Part shown: positions 20,955 to 32,116 of the stretch, one piece after another
Position numbering within the stretch: the first letter of the stretch is position 1
Layout: the number at the start of each line of letters is the position of its first letter
NCBI GenBank assembly: GCA_006384855.1
Contig: VCJN01002417.1
Location: forward strand, 124,001-188,000
Reading direction: 5' to 3'
DNA from: Tetraselmis striata
Taxonomy: Eukaryota > Chlorophyta > Chlorodendrophyceae > Chlorodendrales > Chlorodendraceae
Length of the DNA stretch: 64,000 nt
The notes under the pieces: generated by a model
Databases searched by the model: none
Seen by the model: only the letters and a program-made list of their open reading frames with translations
Told to the model about the DNA's origin: nothing
Made by a program: the position numbers and the translations under genes

Positions 20955-21587
20955 TGTTTTACAGTACACAGCTGGAGGCCCACATGGGCTTCTCGGCAGT
21001 AGTATGGATACATCCCAATGCAATCCCCACGTTATGCGTTCGCGCAGCGAACGGGCTCTTCTTGTTTGTTATTTTTTTAAGAGCAATACTAATTTTCAAA
21101 CAGATGAAATGTACAAGCCGCGTAAAAGCGGGCCGCCGACTATTGGTGTGCATTACAAAAAGGCCAGTAACAAACCCACCGCGACAAGCAGTATTAAAAG
21201 ATCAACACTACAAGCCGCCTAAAAGCGGCCCGCATCCCGCACGAGGCCGCGCCGGTCGGGCCGGTCGTTAGGCCTATGGGGCGGGCACGGCGCGAAACGC
21301 CAAGCCTGCCGCGTGTACCGGACCCGGACGCCGGACGCCGTCGTTCGACCGTCGCCCGTCCGTCGACGGACGCCGGGCCCCGGGTCGTCGGACTGCACCC
21401 GCACCGCGGCGACCCCGTTTTACATCATTTATACTTCGACCACTGTATTATATAAAAACAGGGCACGTGTCGCTGAATGAGCAGTAAAAACGCACTGCGG
21501 TACCGCGTTATTTTGGCGTATCAGACGGATATATAGCGAGCCTGGGCTAGAATACACGCGCGTCCATTCAGAAACAAGCCGTACACG
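20955..21587. other. Intergenic, dispersed GC repeats
   Basis: No gene. Contains the ACAAGCCGC(C/G)TAAAAGCGG motif twice (21114 and 21206), related to the repeat near 13400, and a GC-rich GGACCCGGACGCCGGACGCC block (21318) like that of the dispersed repeats at 2.6 and 15.5 kb. Confidence 0.4.
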
Positions 21588-22018
21588 TACCACTCCCAGC
21601 TTGTTCCGTAATTACATTGTAATGGCCCGTAATCGTGATTTTTCCAGGGAATGGGCTTGTAATCGCCGTATATACCGTGTAATCGCCATTTTGTTTGCTA
21701 GGCTCGGTAGTCGCACTGGCGTGGCCGGTTGCCCGCGGTCCGTAATTCAAGCATACTAGTAGCATGTGCCATCCCCACAGTACATTGGGCCCACATCGCG
21801 GCTCGCGAGGCAGCCCGTGACGTGTGGCACTTTCGCCACATTGTACTTTAACGCCTCATCACATGCTCTGTGACGACGCCACAACGGCCAACGGCCTCAA
21901 ACCGCCGGCTGAATTGCTGCAAGTCCCGACACTTTACCGCCATGCATCGCAGTAGCGTGAGCGCCAGCGACTATCTCCTACCCACCACCCCGCCCCTGCG
22001 AGCCGCCGGCGCCGAGTA

Positions 22019-22914
22019 GTGGTGTGTTACGGGGCGTCCCAACTCCAAGCGCCGTATTCTTGCGGGCAAGGAGGGCTGGACGCCTGCCACGGGGACTTGA
22101 GAAGCGGCGATCAAGAGAGTGCGCTGCGACGCGTGTGGCGCCTCTGTCGCGAAGACTTGGTTCTACGACAAGCACAGATGGACGGAGGCGTGCGCCGAGC
22201 CTCCGGACACCGCCGCGCCTGTCGCAGCCGGTGGTGATGGCGTCCATGCTACACCGTACGTTCGTCACGCCCTTGCTCCGTGCGGACCCGGTCAGACTGA
22301 AACGCGGGGCAAGCCGGGTGATGCATCGATGCTGTCGCCGCCGCCAACCCCCCCGCTCGCCTCACTCTCCGCAGCTCCCGTCTCCCCGAAACAAATCAGC
22401 GAGCCCCGCACTACCCAGCGGCGTGGAGGGGCGTTCGGTGTCGTCTGATGGTGGCCTGGCAGCAAGCATGGCAGCGCAGGAGATGAATGCCGAGCTTCAC
22501 GTGGGCACGGTCATAGCCAAGACGTTCGGGACGCGGGGGAGTTTTCTCGGCCAAGTAGCCCCCCCCCCCCCCCCCCCCCCCCACCCACCCATGTTGCCTT
22601 CCCTGACGTCCCGTTGCTACACCTGCCATCGGCCCGCCGCCGCCATGTGATAGCCACCCGTGTGTATGTATCACCCAACATCATGGTCGTCAGTTGGAGA
22701 TGGGATAACGAGGACGCAGCCCCGGCGGATAGGGAGATGTTGATGAAGGTGCGATACGACGACGGCGACGCGGAAGAGCTAACGGAGTCGGAGATACAAC
22801 CGCTATTCGTGACGACAGAGCAGCTGAGCGCTTTCACTCGCAGGTTGCCTCAAGGCGCCATTGACGACTTACCGGCGGTGCGCCCCTTGCGCACCATCCG
22901 ACGGTGCCTTCGGG
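22019..22914 (+). pseudogene. Transposon protein N-terminus: Cys/His finger and Tudor-like domain (copy 1)
   Basis: Corresponds to 50708-51582 in copy 2. Here the start codon is ACG (22028-22030) instead of ATG. A finger RCDACGASVAKTWFYDKHRW then TEAC gives C-x2-C...H...C. Further on, GTVIAKTFGTRGSFLGQV, a C24 tract (22559-22582) and MKVRYDDGDAEELTESEIQP together resemble Tudor/agenet-like chromatin-reader modules (a G-x-V-A-K-x-F strand followed by YDDGDxExL). The C tract plus neighbouring ACCC is 8 bases longer than in copy 2, which breaks the frame between the two halves. Interrupted at 22914 by the nested element. Confidence 0.55.
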
Positions 22915-23168
22915 CACAACGATTCCTCGTATTCTCCGCGCCTCTTCGCGCGACTTTAATTTCATCAGAGGCTAGAGCACTAGTACTTAACAATACATCG
23001 TGTGTACCAGTAAATACTCGGAGTAAATAATATATCTACCGGTACTGCCCCCTCATTCCCCGGGCGTTTCGTTACCATACCGATTATCTGCGCTGGTCCA
23101 TCACTGCGACGCTCCAGTACGCGTTACAGTGATGTACGCCAGCTCAGCGCCCGCCGGTAATATCGACT

Positions 23169-23390
23169 ATGATTTTGACCGGGGACGCGTTTCGTGTACG
23201 CGTACACATGACCGAACCTGGCCGTGGTTTTGATGCAGCCACAACACTCGCGGATAACAAAGACTACGAGGTTTTTCCGGGGCTGCGTGTCTCCCTCCGA
23301 GACTACTGGTCCATTGTTGACCGATATTTTCATACATGTGCAGCTCGTGGTCCGGAGCGGGGAGTCACAGGTCGAAAAAATACCGGATAA
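23169..23390 (+). CDS. Small ORF, unrecognised
   Basis: A 73-codon frame beginning MILTGDAFRVRVHMTEPG and running to DYWSIVDRYFH. The beta-rich start followed by an acidic/aromatic helix resembles in pattern (not clearly in sequence) the N-termini of the Cys-rich proteins at 2118 and 13744. An adjacent frame continues open to 23412 (VVRSGESQVEKIPDKTTT), so a frameshift may truncate it. Possibly the first exon of an element gene. Confidence 0.3.
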   Translation: MILTGDAFRVRVHMTEPGRGFDAATTLADNKDYEVFPGLRVSLRDYWSIVDRYFHTCAARGPERGVTGRKNTG

Positions 23391-23560
23391 GACGACGACT
23401 ACGGCAGTTTAGTAGCAGCGCAGCAGCTACTGGCCGCCACAACATCTGCGACGCCCTGTCGTAACCAGTGTCGGCTGTCGTAACTCACTGCAACACCACC
23501 TCCCGCGCGTGAACCCCCGAGCGACCACCTACTAGCCCCGTACCCTGAGCCGACCACGCG

Positions 23561-24379
23561 ATGGTCGGCATCCTCAAGCATCGTCGGCAGGTAGCGAAAG
23601 CTGATGCAGCGACAAAGCAAGCGTTTTATGTCGTTTTCGCTACTTTGGTTGTCGGCGCCATCCTGCCGCAGTTCCGCCCCCGCCACGTCACTCTCGCGAC
23701 AGCCCAGCCTAGCCGCCCTGCACCGGGGTCGTCTACCGTCGAGCCTGCTGACGAGGCCGCTGCCCGGAACGTTACAGGTCTAGAGCTCCCGGTCGCTGCC
23801 CCGCCGGCCAACGGCAACGCAGACGGGGCGGGACTCGGCCGGGATACCAAGCATCGACAGCATCGTCGCCTAAGACGCCCCCCACTCGACAGCGCTAACA
23901 TCAGGACCCAGGCGCAGTACGTACACGGGTTTGAACGAGCAGGCTACGTGCCTCTCACTCAGTCACCTCCGGAAACACCATCTCCGACGCCAATCGCGGA
24001 CCTGTCGGCTGATCAGCTTCGTGCCCGCGCGGCGGCTCTGGACGGGCAGCTGGAGAAGCAGCGCGAGGCGACGAGCCAGCTGCTCGATTATTGCGATAGT
24101 TTCCAGTTCGTGCTCGATGCCCGCGAGAGACAGCTCGGAGGCCAGCGGCGTGCGCTTTCAAGGCTTCACAGCAGTGGGGACGCGGAGCTCGCTGCTGCTG
24201 AGCGTCGAGCTGACGAGGCGGAGGTGGCTGCGACTTTTTTACAGCAGCAGGTGGACGACCTATCCGGCAAGCTGGCGGACAGCGAGGCAGCAGCCACCGC
24301 TCGCGTGGCCGACCTCGCCAATGAGCTCAAGCAGGCGCGCGAGCTAAAGGCAGCGTCCGAGCGCCTGGGGTCATCATGA
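23561..24379 (+). CDS. Hypothetical single-pass membrane protein with C-terminal coiled coil (272 aa)
   Basis: An intact 272-codon ORF, ATG 23561 to TGA 24379. A basic N-terminus (KHRRQVAKADAATK) precedes one hydrophobic segment, QAFYVVFATLVVGAILPQF (about residues 20-38), suggesting a type II or signal-anchored protein. A disordered Pro/Ala region follows, then from about residue 150 a long coiled coil (DQLRARAAALDGQLEKQREA; AAERRADEAEVAATFLQQQV; DLANELKQARELKAASERL). It is among the few uninterrupted frames in the window and lies inside the nested TIR element. I do not recognise a family. It could be element-encoded (envelope-like or scaffold) or a captured host exon. Confidence 0.6.
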   Translation: MVGILKHRRQVAKADAATKQAFYVVFATLVVGAILPQFRPRHVTLATAQPSRPAPGSSTVEPADEAAARNVTGLELPVAAPPANGNADGAGLGRDTKHRQHRRLRRPPLDSANIRTQAQYVHGFERAGYVPLTQSPPETPSPTPIADLSADQLRARAAALDGQLEKQREATSQLLDYCDSFQFVLDARERQLGGQRRALSRLHSSGDAELAAAERRADEAEVAATFLQQQVDDLSGKLADSEAAATARVADLANELKQARELKAASERLGSS

Positions 24380-24503
24380 GGTCACCGATGCAGGCGACGC
24401 TACCATGTCTGAGCACCAGGTGGGTGCCCTCCCCCGTGCGCGCGTTGTTGGATTTCTGCCGTTGTCGGCAGAAATCCATCAAACATTCAAATATAATATT
24501 CAC

Positions 24504-24930
24504 TGGAATCATATAGCAGCCCCCCTTCCATACGTCTGCAATACCTCAGACCTCACCCAGGGCCTATTTACAGCCCATACTAGTGGGCTATGAGGTTTGC
24601 TGCAATTTATAGTCCACCCGTCAAACAGGCGCTCATCTGGCTGACACCCAGCTGCTGCAGCAAATATTATCAGTCACAGCAAATCCTAGTTATATACCCC
24701 TGCTGGAACCATATAGCAGCCCCCCTTCCACACATCTGCAATAGTTCAGACCTCACCCAGGGCCTAGTTACATCCCATACTAGTGGGTTATGAGGTTTGC
24801 TGCGATTTATGGGTCAGCCGGCAAACAGGCGCGCGGCTGGCTGACACCCAGCTGCTGCAGCAAATATTTATTATCACTCACTGCAAATCATAGTTACATA
24901 CCCCTGCTGGAACAGGGCCTAGTTACAGCC
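24504..24930 (+). repeat. ~198-bp tandem repeat, 2.1 copies
   Basis: Blocks starting CTGGAA(T/C)CATATAGCAGCC at 24504 and 24702, and a truncated one at 24907. Each includes CAGACCTCACCCAGGGCC and CACCCAGCTGCTGCAGCAAA. It is internal to the nested element, between its plus-strand and minus-strand genes. Confidence 0.75.
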
Positions 24931-24948
24931 CATACTATAATTGTTGTT

Positions 24949-25143
24949 ATGCATAATCCTGATGTGGTATTGAGTAACACTAAGGGCAAAGTTCATGGTG
25001 GTGTGCTGGAGAGCAAGCAGATTAATCGAGGACATTTGGCCAGCAACCAGCTGGAAAAGAAGCGCAAGTTTCAGCAGGACGGCTTGGGCTGGATGGATGA
25101 GATCATGCACAAGCATGATGAGAACTGTCCGCCAGCTCTTTAG
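24949..25143 (+). CDS. Possible last exon, unrecognised
   Basis: An open frame ending at TAG 25143 with VHGGVLESKQINRGHLASNQ, LEKKRKFQQDGLGWMDEIMH and KHDENCPPAL. Amino-acid composition looks genuinely coding, unlike the repeat before it. Probably the 3' exon of a plus-strand gene in the nested element; the upstream partner is unclear. Confidence 0.3.
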   Translation: MHNPDVVLSNTKGKVHGGVLESKQINRGHLASNQLEKKRKFQQDGLGWMDEIMHKHDENCPPAL

Positions 25144-25736
25144 GTTTCTGAAATGTGTAATGATTCTTATTATTATTATGTCTTGTCCCATGCACCGTCT
25201 AACACTCTCATATGCAGTTGTGCATCCTAGATTTTAATTGAGGGTTTCTGTGTGCAAGCGGGCGGGGCGCACTCAGACGAAATAACGTTAAGAAGTGTCA
25301 GAATGTTCTTTTACATATTGCATTATAGCATATGCAACATCATTACTATATGATTACGCATATAATTGGAGGAGGCTGTCTGTTTGCTGACACATTGATC
25401 GCTGTGTTAACTTCTATATATTCAGCGCATGGCAACTTGTCAGAAGATAATGGCAGTTGCTATAGTGTCAACTCACCACAGTCACATCAGATCGTGCGGT
25501 TGTGCCATGCGTCTCCACAGCCGGAAGCAACAATCTTATTAAACAAATGATGCAGTGTCTGGTAACATATTCATACATTAACACAATAATATGTAAATAT
25601 CTCTCAAGCCGGGGCGCTGAATGCAAACATACAATATGGCATGCACATGAAATGCACCGACATGGATGAGCGCATGAGAACAGAAAAGATTTCAGGTCAT
25701 ATTATTACACAAAACATTACACAAAAATTCCTATGC

Positions 25737-26996
25737 TGCCTCCTCCCCTTGCTGCTGCTGCTGTAGGTAGAGCTCATGCTCTGCCAGCAGCTTCATGTGA
25801 AGCTCCCCTGTGGCATCTACAACCCGAGCTAGGGGCAGCACCTCGCGCCGCGGCCGCTTCCCACTGCGCGCGCTAGAATCTCCCAGGGCTTCATGCGACC
25901 TGTAATCTGGCCGCTAAGGTGTGGATGCATAGACCCAACCCAACTAGCCCTCTCTGACAGGAAACCGGGATGGGGGTGGGGGTGGGGAGGGGCAGTGAGG
26001 AAGGAGTACACACGCTGACCTAGCACCTGCTGGTAGCGTGCAGGATTCGCCAGCGCCGCCCGCTGGGCCTCTGTCAGCTCCATGCCCTGTACACTGAGGA
26101 GGTGGGTCAGATAGGCAAGATGGTAAAGTCACATACAGTCATGAGGTCAGGGCCAGGCAGGCGGTGGGCTCACCTCGTGGTTAGCAAAGGCGGGCAGGAC
26201 CGGGACGCGGTTGTAGTCCAGCTTGGACAGGTCGCCGTCGGGGGGGTTGTGGTCCAGCCAGACAGGCGTGAGGCCTATCTGCAGCTGGTCGCCCTCTGGC
26301 CGATAGATACCGGTGCGGAACTTCCACCGCACCTTCCCCAGGTCTCCGACTTGCTGGATCCAGGTGCCTACTAGGGGGCCGAGGATCTGTATCACGTCGC
26401 CGGTCCGGGGCACGCGACGGAACTGGTCCTGCCCGAATTCCGGATCGATTGACTGGAACGACGCCACCCTCGCTATCTGTCTGCACAGCCACACACATAG
26501 ACCGTGACACGATAAGACAGAGGGTGGGCTATCCTGCGTCTAGTCAGGCCCGGGGCGCTATTGGCGGGGGGTATTCTTATCTAGGGAGGAAAAAGGTGGC
26601 GGAGAAGGTCTTGTGGTTGATGACTTGGCCCTCGCTGTCCCTCTTGACGTGATGCTTCCACACGGGCCGCCCCTTGAAGTACGCCCCCCGCCACAGCTCA
26701 GCGACCAGCTCCGCCCTACTGGCCTCCGCCCACGCCGAGTACATCCGGCACAGCTCAAAGAACGCGTCGAACTGCATACCCGGTACGGTTGCTTCGGCTG
26801 ATAGGTTCGGAATTACGCGGGTCGCCCGAGGGTCGAGAGTCGCCCTCCACAGGGTAAGGGAGGTCAGTCGCGCGAAATGCTCCGGTCCCACGGTGACCCA
26901 CGGCTGACCCCCCCGAAACGTGCGCCACTGCTGCCCTTGCTCCACAGGACCGAGCGATAGCGCATGTGGCTGGGACGGGGGCTGAGTCATCTTCAC
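25737..26996 (-). CDS. Unrecognised multi-exon gene in the nested element
   Basis: Exon 1 (26580-26996, start MKMTQPPSQPHAL) encodes HFARLTSLTLWRATLDPRAT, PGMQFDAFFELCRMYSAWAE and GRPVWKHHVKRDSEG. Exon 2 (about 26173-26483) follows a good acceptor, GTGGCTGTGCAG, contains TGDVIQILGPLVGTWIQQVG and YNRVPVLPAFANHE, and ends at GTGAGC. Exon 3 (about 26040-26085) carries MELTEAQRAALANPARYQQV. The last exon (25737-25880) gives KRPRREVLPLARVVDATGEL and a poly-Gln end before TAG. The exon 1/2 junction lacks an obvious donor. The KRPRR motif could be a nuclear signal. No family recognised; the gene lies opposite to the coiled-coil gene within the same TIR element. Confidence 0.45.
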
Positions 26997-27596
26997 CTAT
27001 AGCTGTCAGATGCGCTGTGCGCGGTGGTGGACTGGTGGGGTGTGACTGTGTGTCAGTGACTGCGACCGCCTGTGATGGCGGCTCGCAAGTACCATTAGCG
27101 ACTAGTAGTCGCTAGTTCCATCACGACGTCAAAATTATGTTGGCATAACGCTTTCGATATTGCGCCCCTCTGCCGGTTGACCCGCGGCATATCGGTGGCA
27201 TGAATTTAGTTCACTTTAAATGGCTTTGGCGCGTTAACGATCGGAGGTGCGAAACCCACGGTTGGCTCTCGACTCTTTATTAGTATTAATTCTGCATAAA
27301 TAGCATATGCGCATACGGCTAGGTACAGGGTGTCAGTAACACCACTGGCACATAGTACACAGCGGCACGTATACACGAGGCGTACGCGGTGACGTGTAGG
27401 GCATGTACCATTAGCGGGGACGCGTGGTATCCGAATACTTCCTTAGGTGCGAGGCCGCGCCGGCGGGTGACTAACCTGAGCATCGGTACTCGTAAGGATT
27501 ATTTAAGGGCGACGAGCCCCGTACACCTTAGCATTGTCTTCCCTTTTTGCAGCAGTATATATTTTGTACGGGTTTGTAATACGAGGAATCGCTGTG
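26997..27596. other. Right non-coding arm of the nested element
   Basis: No supported gene. AT-richer DNA between the minus-strand gene start and the right TIR, which probably contains that gene's promoter. Confidence 0.35.
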
Positions 27597-27683
27597 GGGG
27601 GTGCTTGCCCGCGTTGTTGCCCCATAGTTTATATCTTGGTAATAATATCGCACGGGCAAGGTGCAAACGATGATTTGCTAAAG

Positions 27684-30600
27684 ATGTCGGTCACGCGCAC
27701 GTTGATTTACATGTGTGCGCGCATGTACACCTGACAGGAGCTACACGAACCTCTGCACGTCGACAGCGACGCCGAACGAAGGCATTGTCGCGGGGGCTGT
27801 GGATGGCAACCCATCTGACGACAGCCGCGGCGACAACGACGGTGAAGGAGACGCTAGTGCGAGGTATGACTTCAGTACCGGGACCAGCAACGCTCGAGGG
27901 AAGTACGACGACGGGAAGAGGTGAGCCTATATCGTGTCGACCCCCCCCCCCCCCCCTTAGTGTGGCGCCTACTAGTCCGTTGCTAACACATGTTCCTTCA
28001 CCCCCTTTATTCGCAACAAACGCCGTCAGTTGTACACCGGTGCCGACGCCACCCTGATGGAGGCCGCGCTCAATCTCTGCGAGTGGAAGCTGAAGCACAA
28101 CATAAAGACGGCGGCGTTCGAGAGGCTGTCGAAGCTGCTGAAGAAGCACGTGCTACCGAAGGACGGGTCAGAGCTTACCGAGACGTGGTACCAAATGGAG
28201 CAGTGCGTGAACGTCCCTGACATAAAGAAGTATATCGTTCACTGCTGCCCTTGCGACGAGCATCGGTACGGCCACTCCCTGGATGGTGACTGGAGCTATG
28301 ACGACCGCTGCCCTCGATGTAATCTGACGCGCTGGACACCCGAGTCACTGCGCCACCCGCGCCCCGGCACGACTCAACCGCGCAATTTTTACTACGAGTT
28401 TAGCGTCTGTGAGGTGATGCGCCCCCGCCCCCTTCCGTTTGCCCCCACTCATTGGCAACATTGTCAGCGCAAAGCTTCATTGAGGTATTGTTGCTGTTGC
28501 ACGAAACACGATGCAGGTGGTAAAAAGCAATTCTGTTGGGATGAGGAATGGGCCCTGCGCCGAGGCACATGCAGAGACCAATCTATCAATGGGTTTTGGA
28601 ACTCTGAAGCGCGCAAGGCGGCCATGGATGCTGCCACCAACGGGCAGTTTTCTCACAAAGACAACGGGGTGTATGATTTATGTGGAGATGGGGTGGAGTT
28701 GCACTACAGCAACGCATATTCTTGCTGGATATCCGGCATTAGGATCGTACCCTAGTGCTTTTGCATGCTGCGAGGTATCTGAGTAAAACTCTAATTGAGT
28801 GGTCTTGACCTGTTGTAGTGCAATGTGGCATGTTACTACATGTGTCAAGATATGCCGTCATCAAATCGGGGGGAGAAGCGCAACAGGAAGGTGTTGATCA
28901 TCATCCCATGGCCCTTTGCACCAAAGCACATTGACATATATGTGGAGGAGACACTCAAAGCAGTTGCCAAAACGCAGAGCGCGGAGGGCGCTCTGACAAT
29001 TTAGGATGTGTATGAGGTGACTGGCATGGATGGCACCATGTCCATAGCGCGCCGTGACTTGCAGCATCAGGTGTGCACCCACTGTCAAGCTGAATTGGGT
29101 ATGCTGGCATGCGGTTGGCTGCTGCCGGCATATAACACTGACCTGCACAATGTGGGATGATGGATCACATATATACATAGGCGCCTTCTTTGCTGACATG
29201 ACTGGACGATTCAAGGCTATGAAGCGTGGTGTAGTTACATCGTGGCACGGCTGCTCCTACTGTCTGCTATAGAGTACAGAGGGCAGGGACAAGAAAAAAA
29301 GTGTGTCCGTGCATGCGTTAAGTGTCTGCATGTAGATATCGTGTTATTGCAGTGGATGATGCTGATCATACATGGGCAGGGCCGGCTTCGGGTGCAGTCA
29401 AGTACTACTTTGGAGTCTGCCGTCCAGACGCCCCTTACAACAATGGCTATACAGACGGCGTGCACATGGTGGTGATGGATGCAGCGCAGGGAAAGACTGC
29501 CGACGGTGACTACGAACTCAGCATTGCCTACTGCGGGGATGCCCACCTGCAGCTGTCCAGCGCAGATATGTGGTATCTGGCAGTGGAGGCCGGCGCAGGG
29601 CGCATCGTGCATACGATAGCCGGCACTCCGGGCATGTTCCCATTTGTGCGCTGGCTGTGGTATATAAGCTATGTTGACTTCTGGCCCCTACTGATAGCAC
29701 ATGCACTATTGCTGGGGGTAGTCAAGGACTTTTGGGAGTATGTCGGCACCCTGAAGGTTGGTGAGCTTTTACATTGCTGTTGCTGCCCGCAAGTGGTTCC
29801 TGCCGCAAGGGGTGTTGCCGATATGTGTGTGCCCTCGCAGGATATGCGGCCCAAGATGGAGAAGATGGACATGCGGATGGCGCTGATCACCCTGACCAGT
29901 GACTTTGGCAGGCCAGTGCGGCCGATGCTGCCTTCAGCGGGCACAAGCGATGTGGTGTGTGCCAACTGGACATGCGAGGGCTACATGCACTTTGCGGAGA
30001 TTGTGGCAGTGCTGGTCCTTGGGTGAGGGCCCCTTGCTGCTGTTGCTAGGAGTAACACAGCCTAGCTCCGTTGTAGTGGGGTGCTGTGAACTGAGTACGT
30101 GACATGTGCGGCAATTGTTGCGAGGATATGTTTGACAGCGAAGCGCATCAACACCTGGCAGTTATGTGGCATATGCTGCAAGGAGCGATCATCCACTACC
30201 TGAGGGACTGCGAGGAGTGTGACGCTCCTATTGATAGTGAGGAGTGCCGGCGTGTCAACGAGTGCATCAAGAAGCAGCGGGAGGAAAGCTTCAACTGCTT
30301 GCTGACCTATGCGCAGATGTGCAACATGCATTTGCCTGATGAGATGATGAAACTGAACCTGCACAATCTGGTCTGCCGAGTTAGAGCCCAGGAGGCGGCC
30401 AGGGGCAGCACTGCTCGCGACTCAAAGCTCTGGATGGACGGAGCGCACCGTGCGGCCCCGCACCCCCTTTGCCCTCATACGCAATGTGTCTAGGCTGCTC
30501 TCATATGAATACATGCCCTATGTCATATGCATATGCGGGACGTGAAGTGCGTGGCCAGAGGCAGTGGCACCACTGACACGGAGCGGGCATACGGGCGGCA

Positions 30601-31950
30601 GTTCGTACTAGAGGCACGCATAAGTTCCTGCGTGCATGCATGGACCCATACTTCCCTAGCCTGCCTCTGTGGCGCCCGGGCTTTGTGGGACAGTGGGAGG
30701 CCGCTGGCGCGGACGATGCGGTGGATATGTTTGAGGGCACAGGACCGGGCTGCAAGGGCGCCGCCGTGCAGGCAGGCACCTCAGGCTCCCCCGCCACCTG
30801 GACGGACTGCGAGGTGGCGCTGGCTAAGTACTCTGAAGGAACTGGCACACTGGAGCCTGAGCCGGCCTGGAAGGAGGAATATGATGCAAGGGGGCTCGAT
30901 CCCCCTAAAATCAGGTGAACCCCCTCCCCCCCGCCCCTCCCGGCCCCTTGCCGCCCTCTACCTTCCAATATTGCTGGAATCGTAACGCACGTCACTACAG
31001 GTCATAATCTGTAACGTAGCATGTTCCGGCAATATACTCAACTTCCTACTACCATGTGAGCCGCCTATTTACTACATACCCTGATGCGCGCTGGCGCCTT
31101 GCTGCCCCGGCCGCGGCGCGCTGGCACCCCGCTGCCCCGGCTTCGTTAGCAAAGGAAATACGGTTTGTGAAATCGACGGACATGAGTCGATTTCACTCTT
31201 ATCTGCGGTCAAGAATGATTAAATCAGATTGTTGATTCTGATTTATGAGGTTGTTGCACAACCCCGCAGGTACAACGTGTATCACTAGTGCAAGATAGGG
31301 GAGGGGACATCATTCCTGGCTGGCTACCTATGTATCGTACACCAGGACACAAGGACGGAAGCGCAACTACTGGATAAAGCCCCCCCCCCCCCCCCCCCCC
31401 CCCACCCCACCCCTTCCCCCCTCGCCGACTCCAAACTGCCGACATAGGGTTGCCCTGATGAGTTCTGGTATACACACACATGCAGGTCGTGCATGAGAAG
31501 CCCGAGACACGGAGGCGTGTGGTGTTCAAGCACAAGACATGGGACGAGCAGCGGGTGCCCACTGATGAGTACGGCAAGCATGTCATGCTGCGAGACAGGC
31601 GTGCCGAGGTGGAGCAGCATGACAACGACGTGTATGTTGGGGAAGTGCTGTACTTCATGGAGGTGACCCAAACCAGCCATTCGGTGCCGGACCTCACCCT
31701 CGCCGTGTGCCGATTGCACGCAGCTGAGCGAATGGTCATAGGGTCCCCCCTCGGCAGGGGTGTGTGGCAGAGCAAGACGCCCCTTCGGCCAAACATTCGG
31801 AAGGGGCATGACGCATTCCCTGTCGCGCTGAAGCACATCGAGGAGAAACTATGCTGCTTCTATGCTGATCCGGATATAGTGACAGAACAACACTTATCCA
31901 AATTTGGCATGTCCTCACAGGATGTGGGACAGTATGTGTGGTGCACATAA
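27684..31950 (+). CDS. CACTA/Tnp2-type transposase, copy 1 (multi-exon)
   Basis: An acidic exon (to GTGAGC at 27921, partly frameshifted) precedes an intron with a C16 tract. From about 28029: WKLKHNIKTAAFERLSKLLK, CCPCDEHRYG and DDRCPRCNLTRWTPE (the Cys-rich Tnp2 N-terminus), then CGDGVELHYSNAYSCWISGI (28670-28740), NRKVLIIIPWPFAPKHIDIY (28880), ADMTGRFKAMKRGVVTSWHG with CSYC (29196-29270), DFWPLLIAHALLLGVVKDFW (29680, the vD-x-MH-x2-LLGVVK region) and LITLTSDFGRPVRPM (29885). DUF4218-like sequence follows (30104-30480; NLHNLVCRVRAQEAARGS), then a C-terminal region to WCT at 31950. Exon junctions are only partly clear. TAG at 29001 replaces a Gln codon present in copy 2. Acts in cut-and-paste transposition; family inferred from the ordered motifs. 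Confidence 0.7.
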
Positions 31951-31985
31951 AACACAATGACCATGCACTACTAGCTAAATTCCCG

Positions 31986-32116
31986 TAAAGCCTGCCGGTT
32001 TCGCCACGGGCTTTGGTTTCACCTCCGGGGCTGCATCCATCGCGCGCAGTTGGGCAGTACGACTTGTGTTGGTATGACATACCCCACCGTTGGCAGTAGC
32101 CGTGACGTATAATCAC
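31986..32116 (-). pseudogene. Truncated remnant of the F-box-like gene (copy 1)
   Basis: Reverse-strand equivalent of the 5' end of 56209-56724: TNTSRTAQLRAMDAAPEVKP and KPVAKPAG are readable, but the start is ACG instead of ATG and the gene is cut at about 31986, where some 670 bp present in copy 2 are missing. Confidence 0.6.

Larger units (their letters stand above)
22915..27596. mobile_element. Nested 4.68-kb TIR element inserted in CACTA copy 1
   Basis: Left terminus CACAACGATTCCTCGTATT; reverse complement of the right terminus CACAGCGATTCCTCGTATT, 18 of 19 matching. Copy 2 of the host transposon keeps the uninterrupted site (TTC, six G, TGC at 51579-51590), while here 3 G precede and 5 G follow the insert, which implies a GG (possibly GGG) target duplication. 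CACA-type ends with a 2-3 bp TSD fit the CACTA superfamily, but I see no Tnp2 transposase inside. Carried genes: 23169, 23561 (plus strand) and 25737-26996 (minus). Confidence 0.75.

Noticed and set aside
22915..27596. Reading 21.6-32.5 kb as one long gene cluster
   Set aside because: The TIRs and the empty site in copy 2 show that 22915-27596 is a later insertion.
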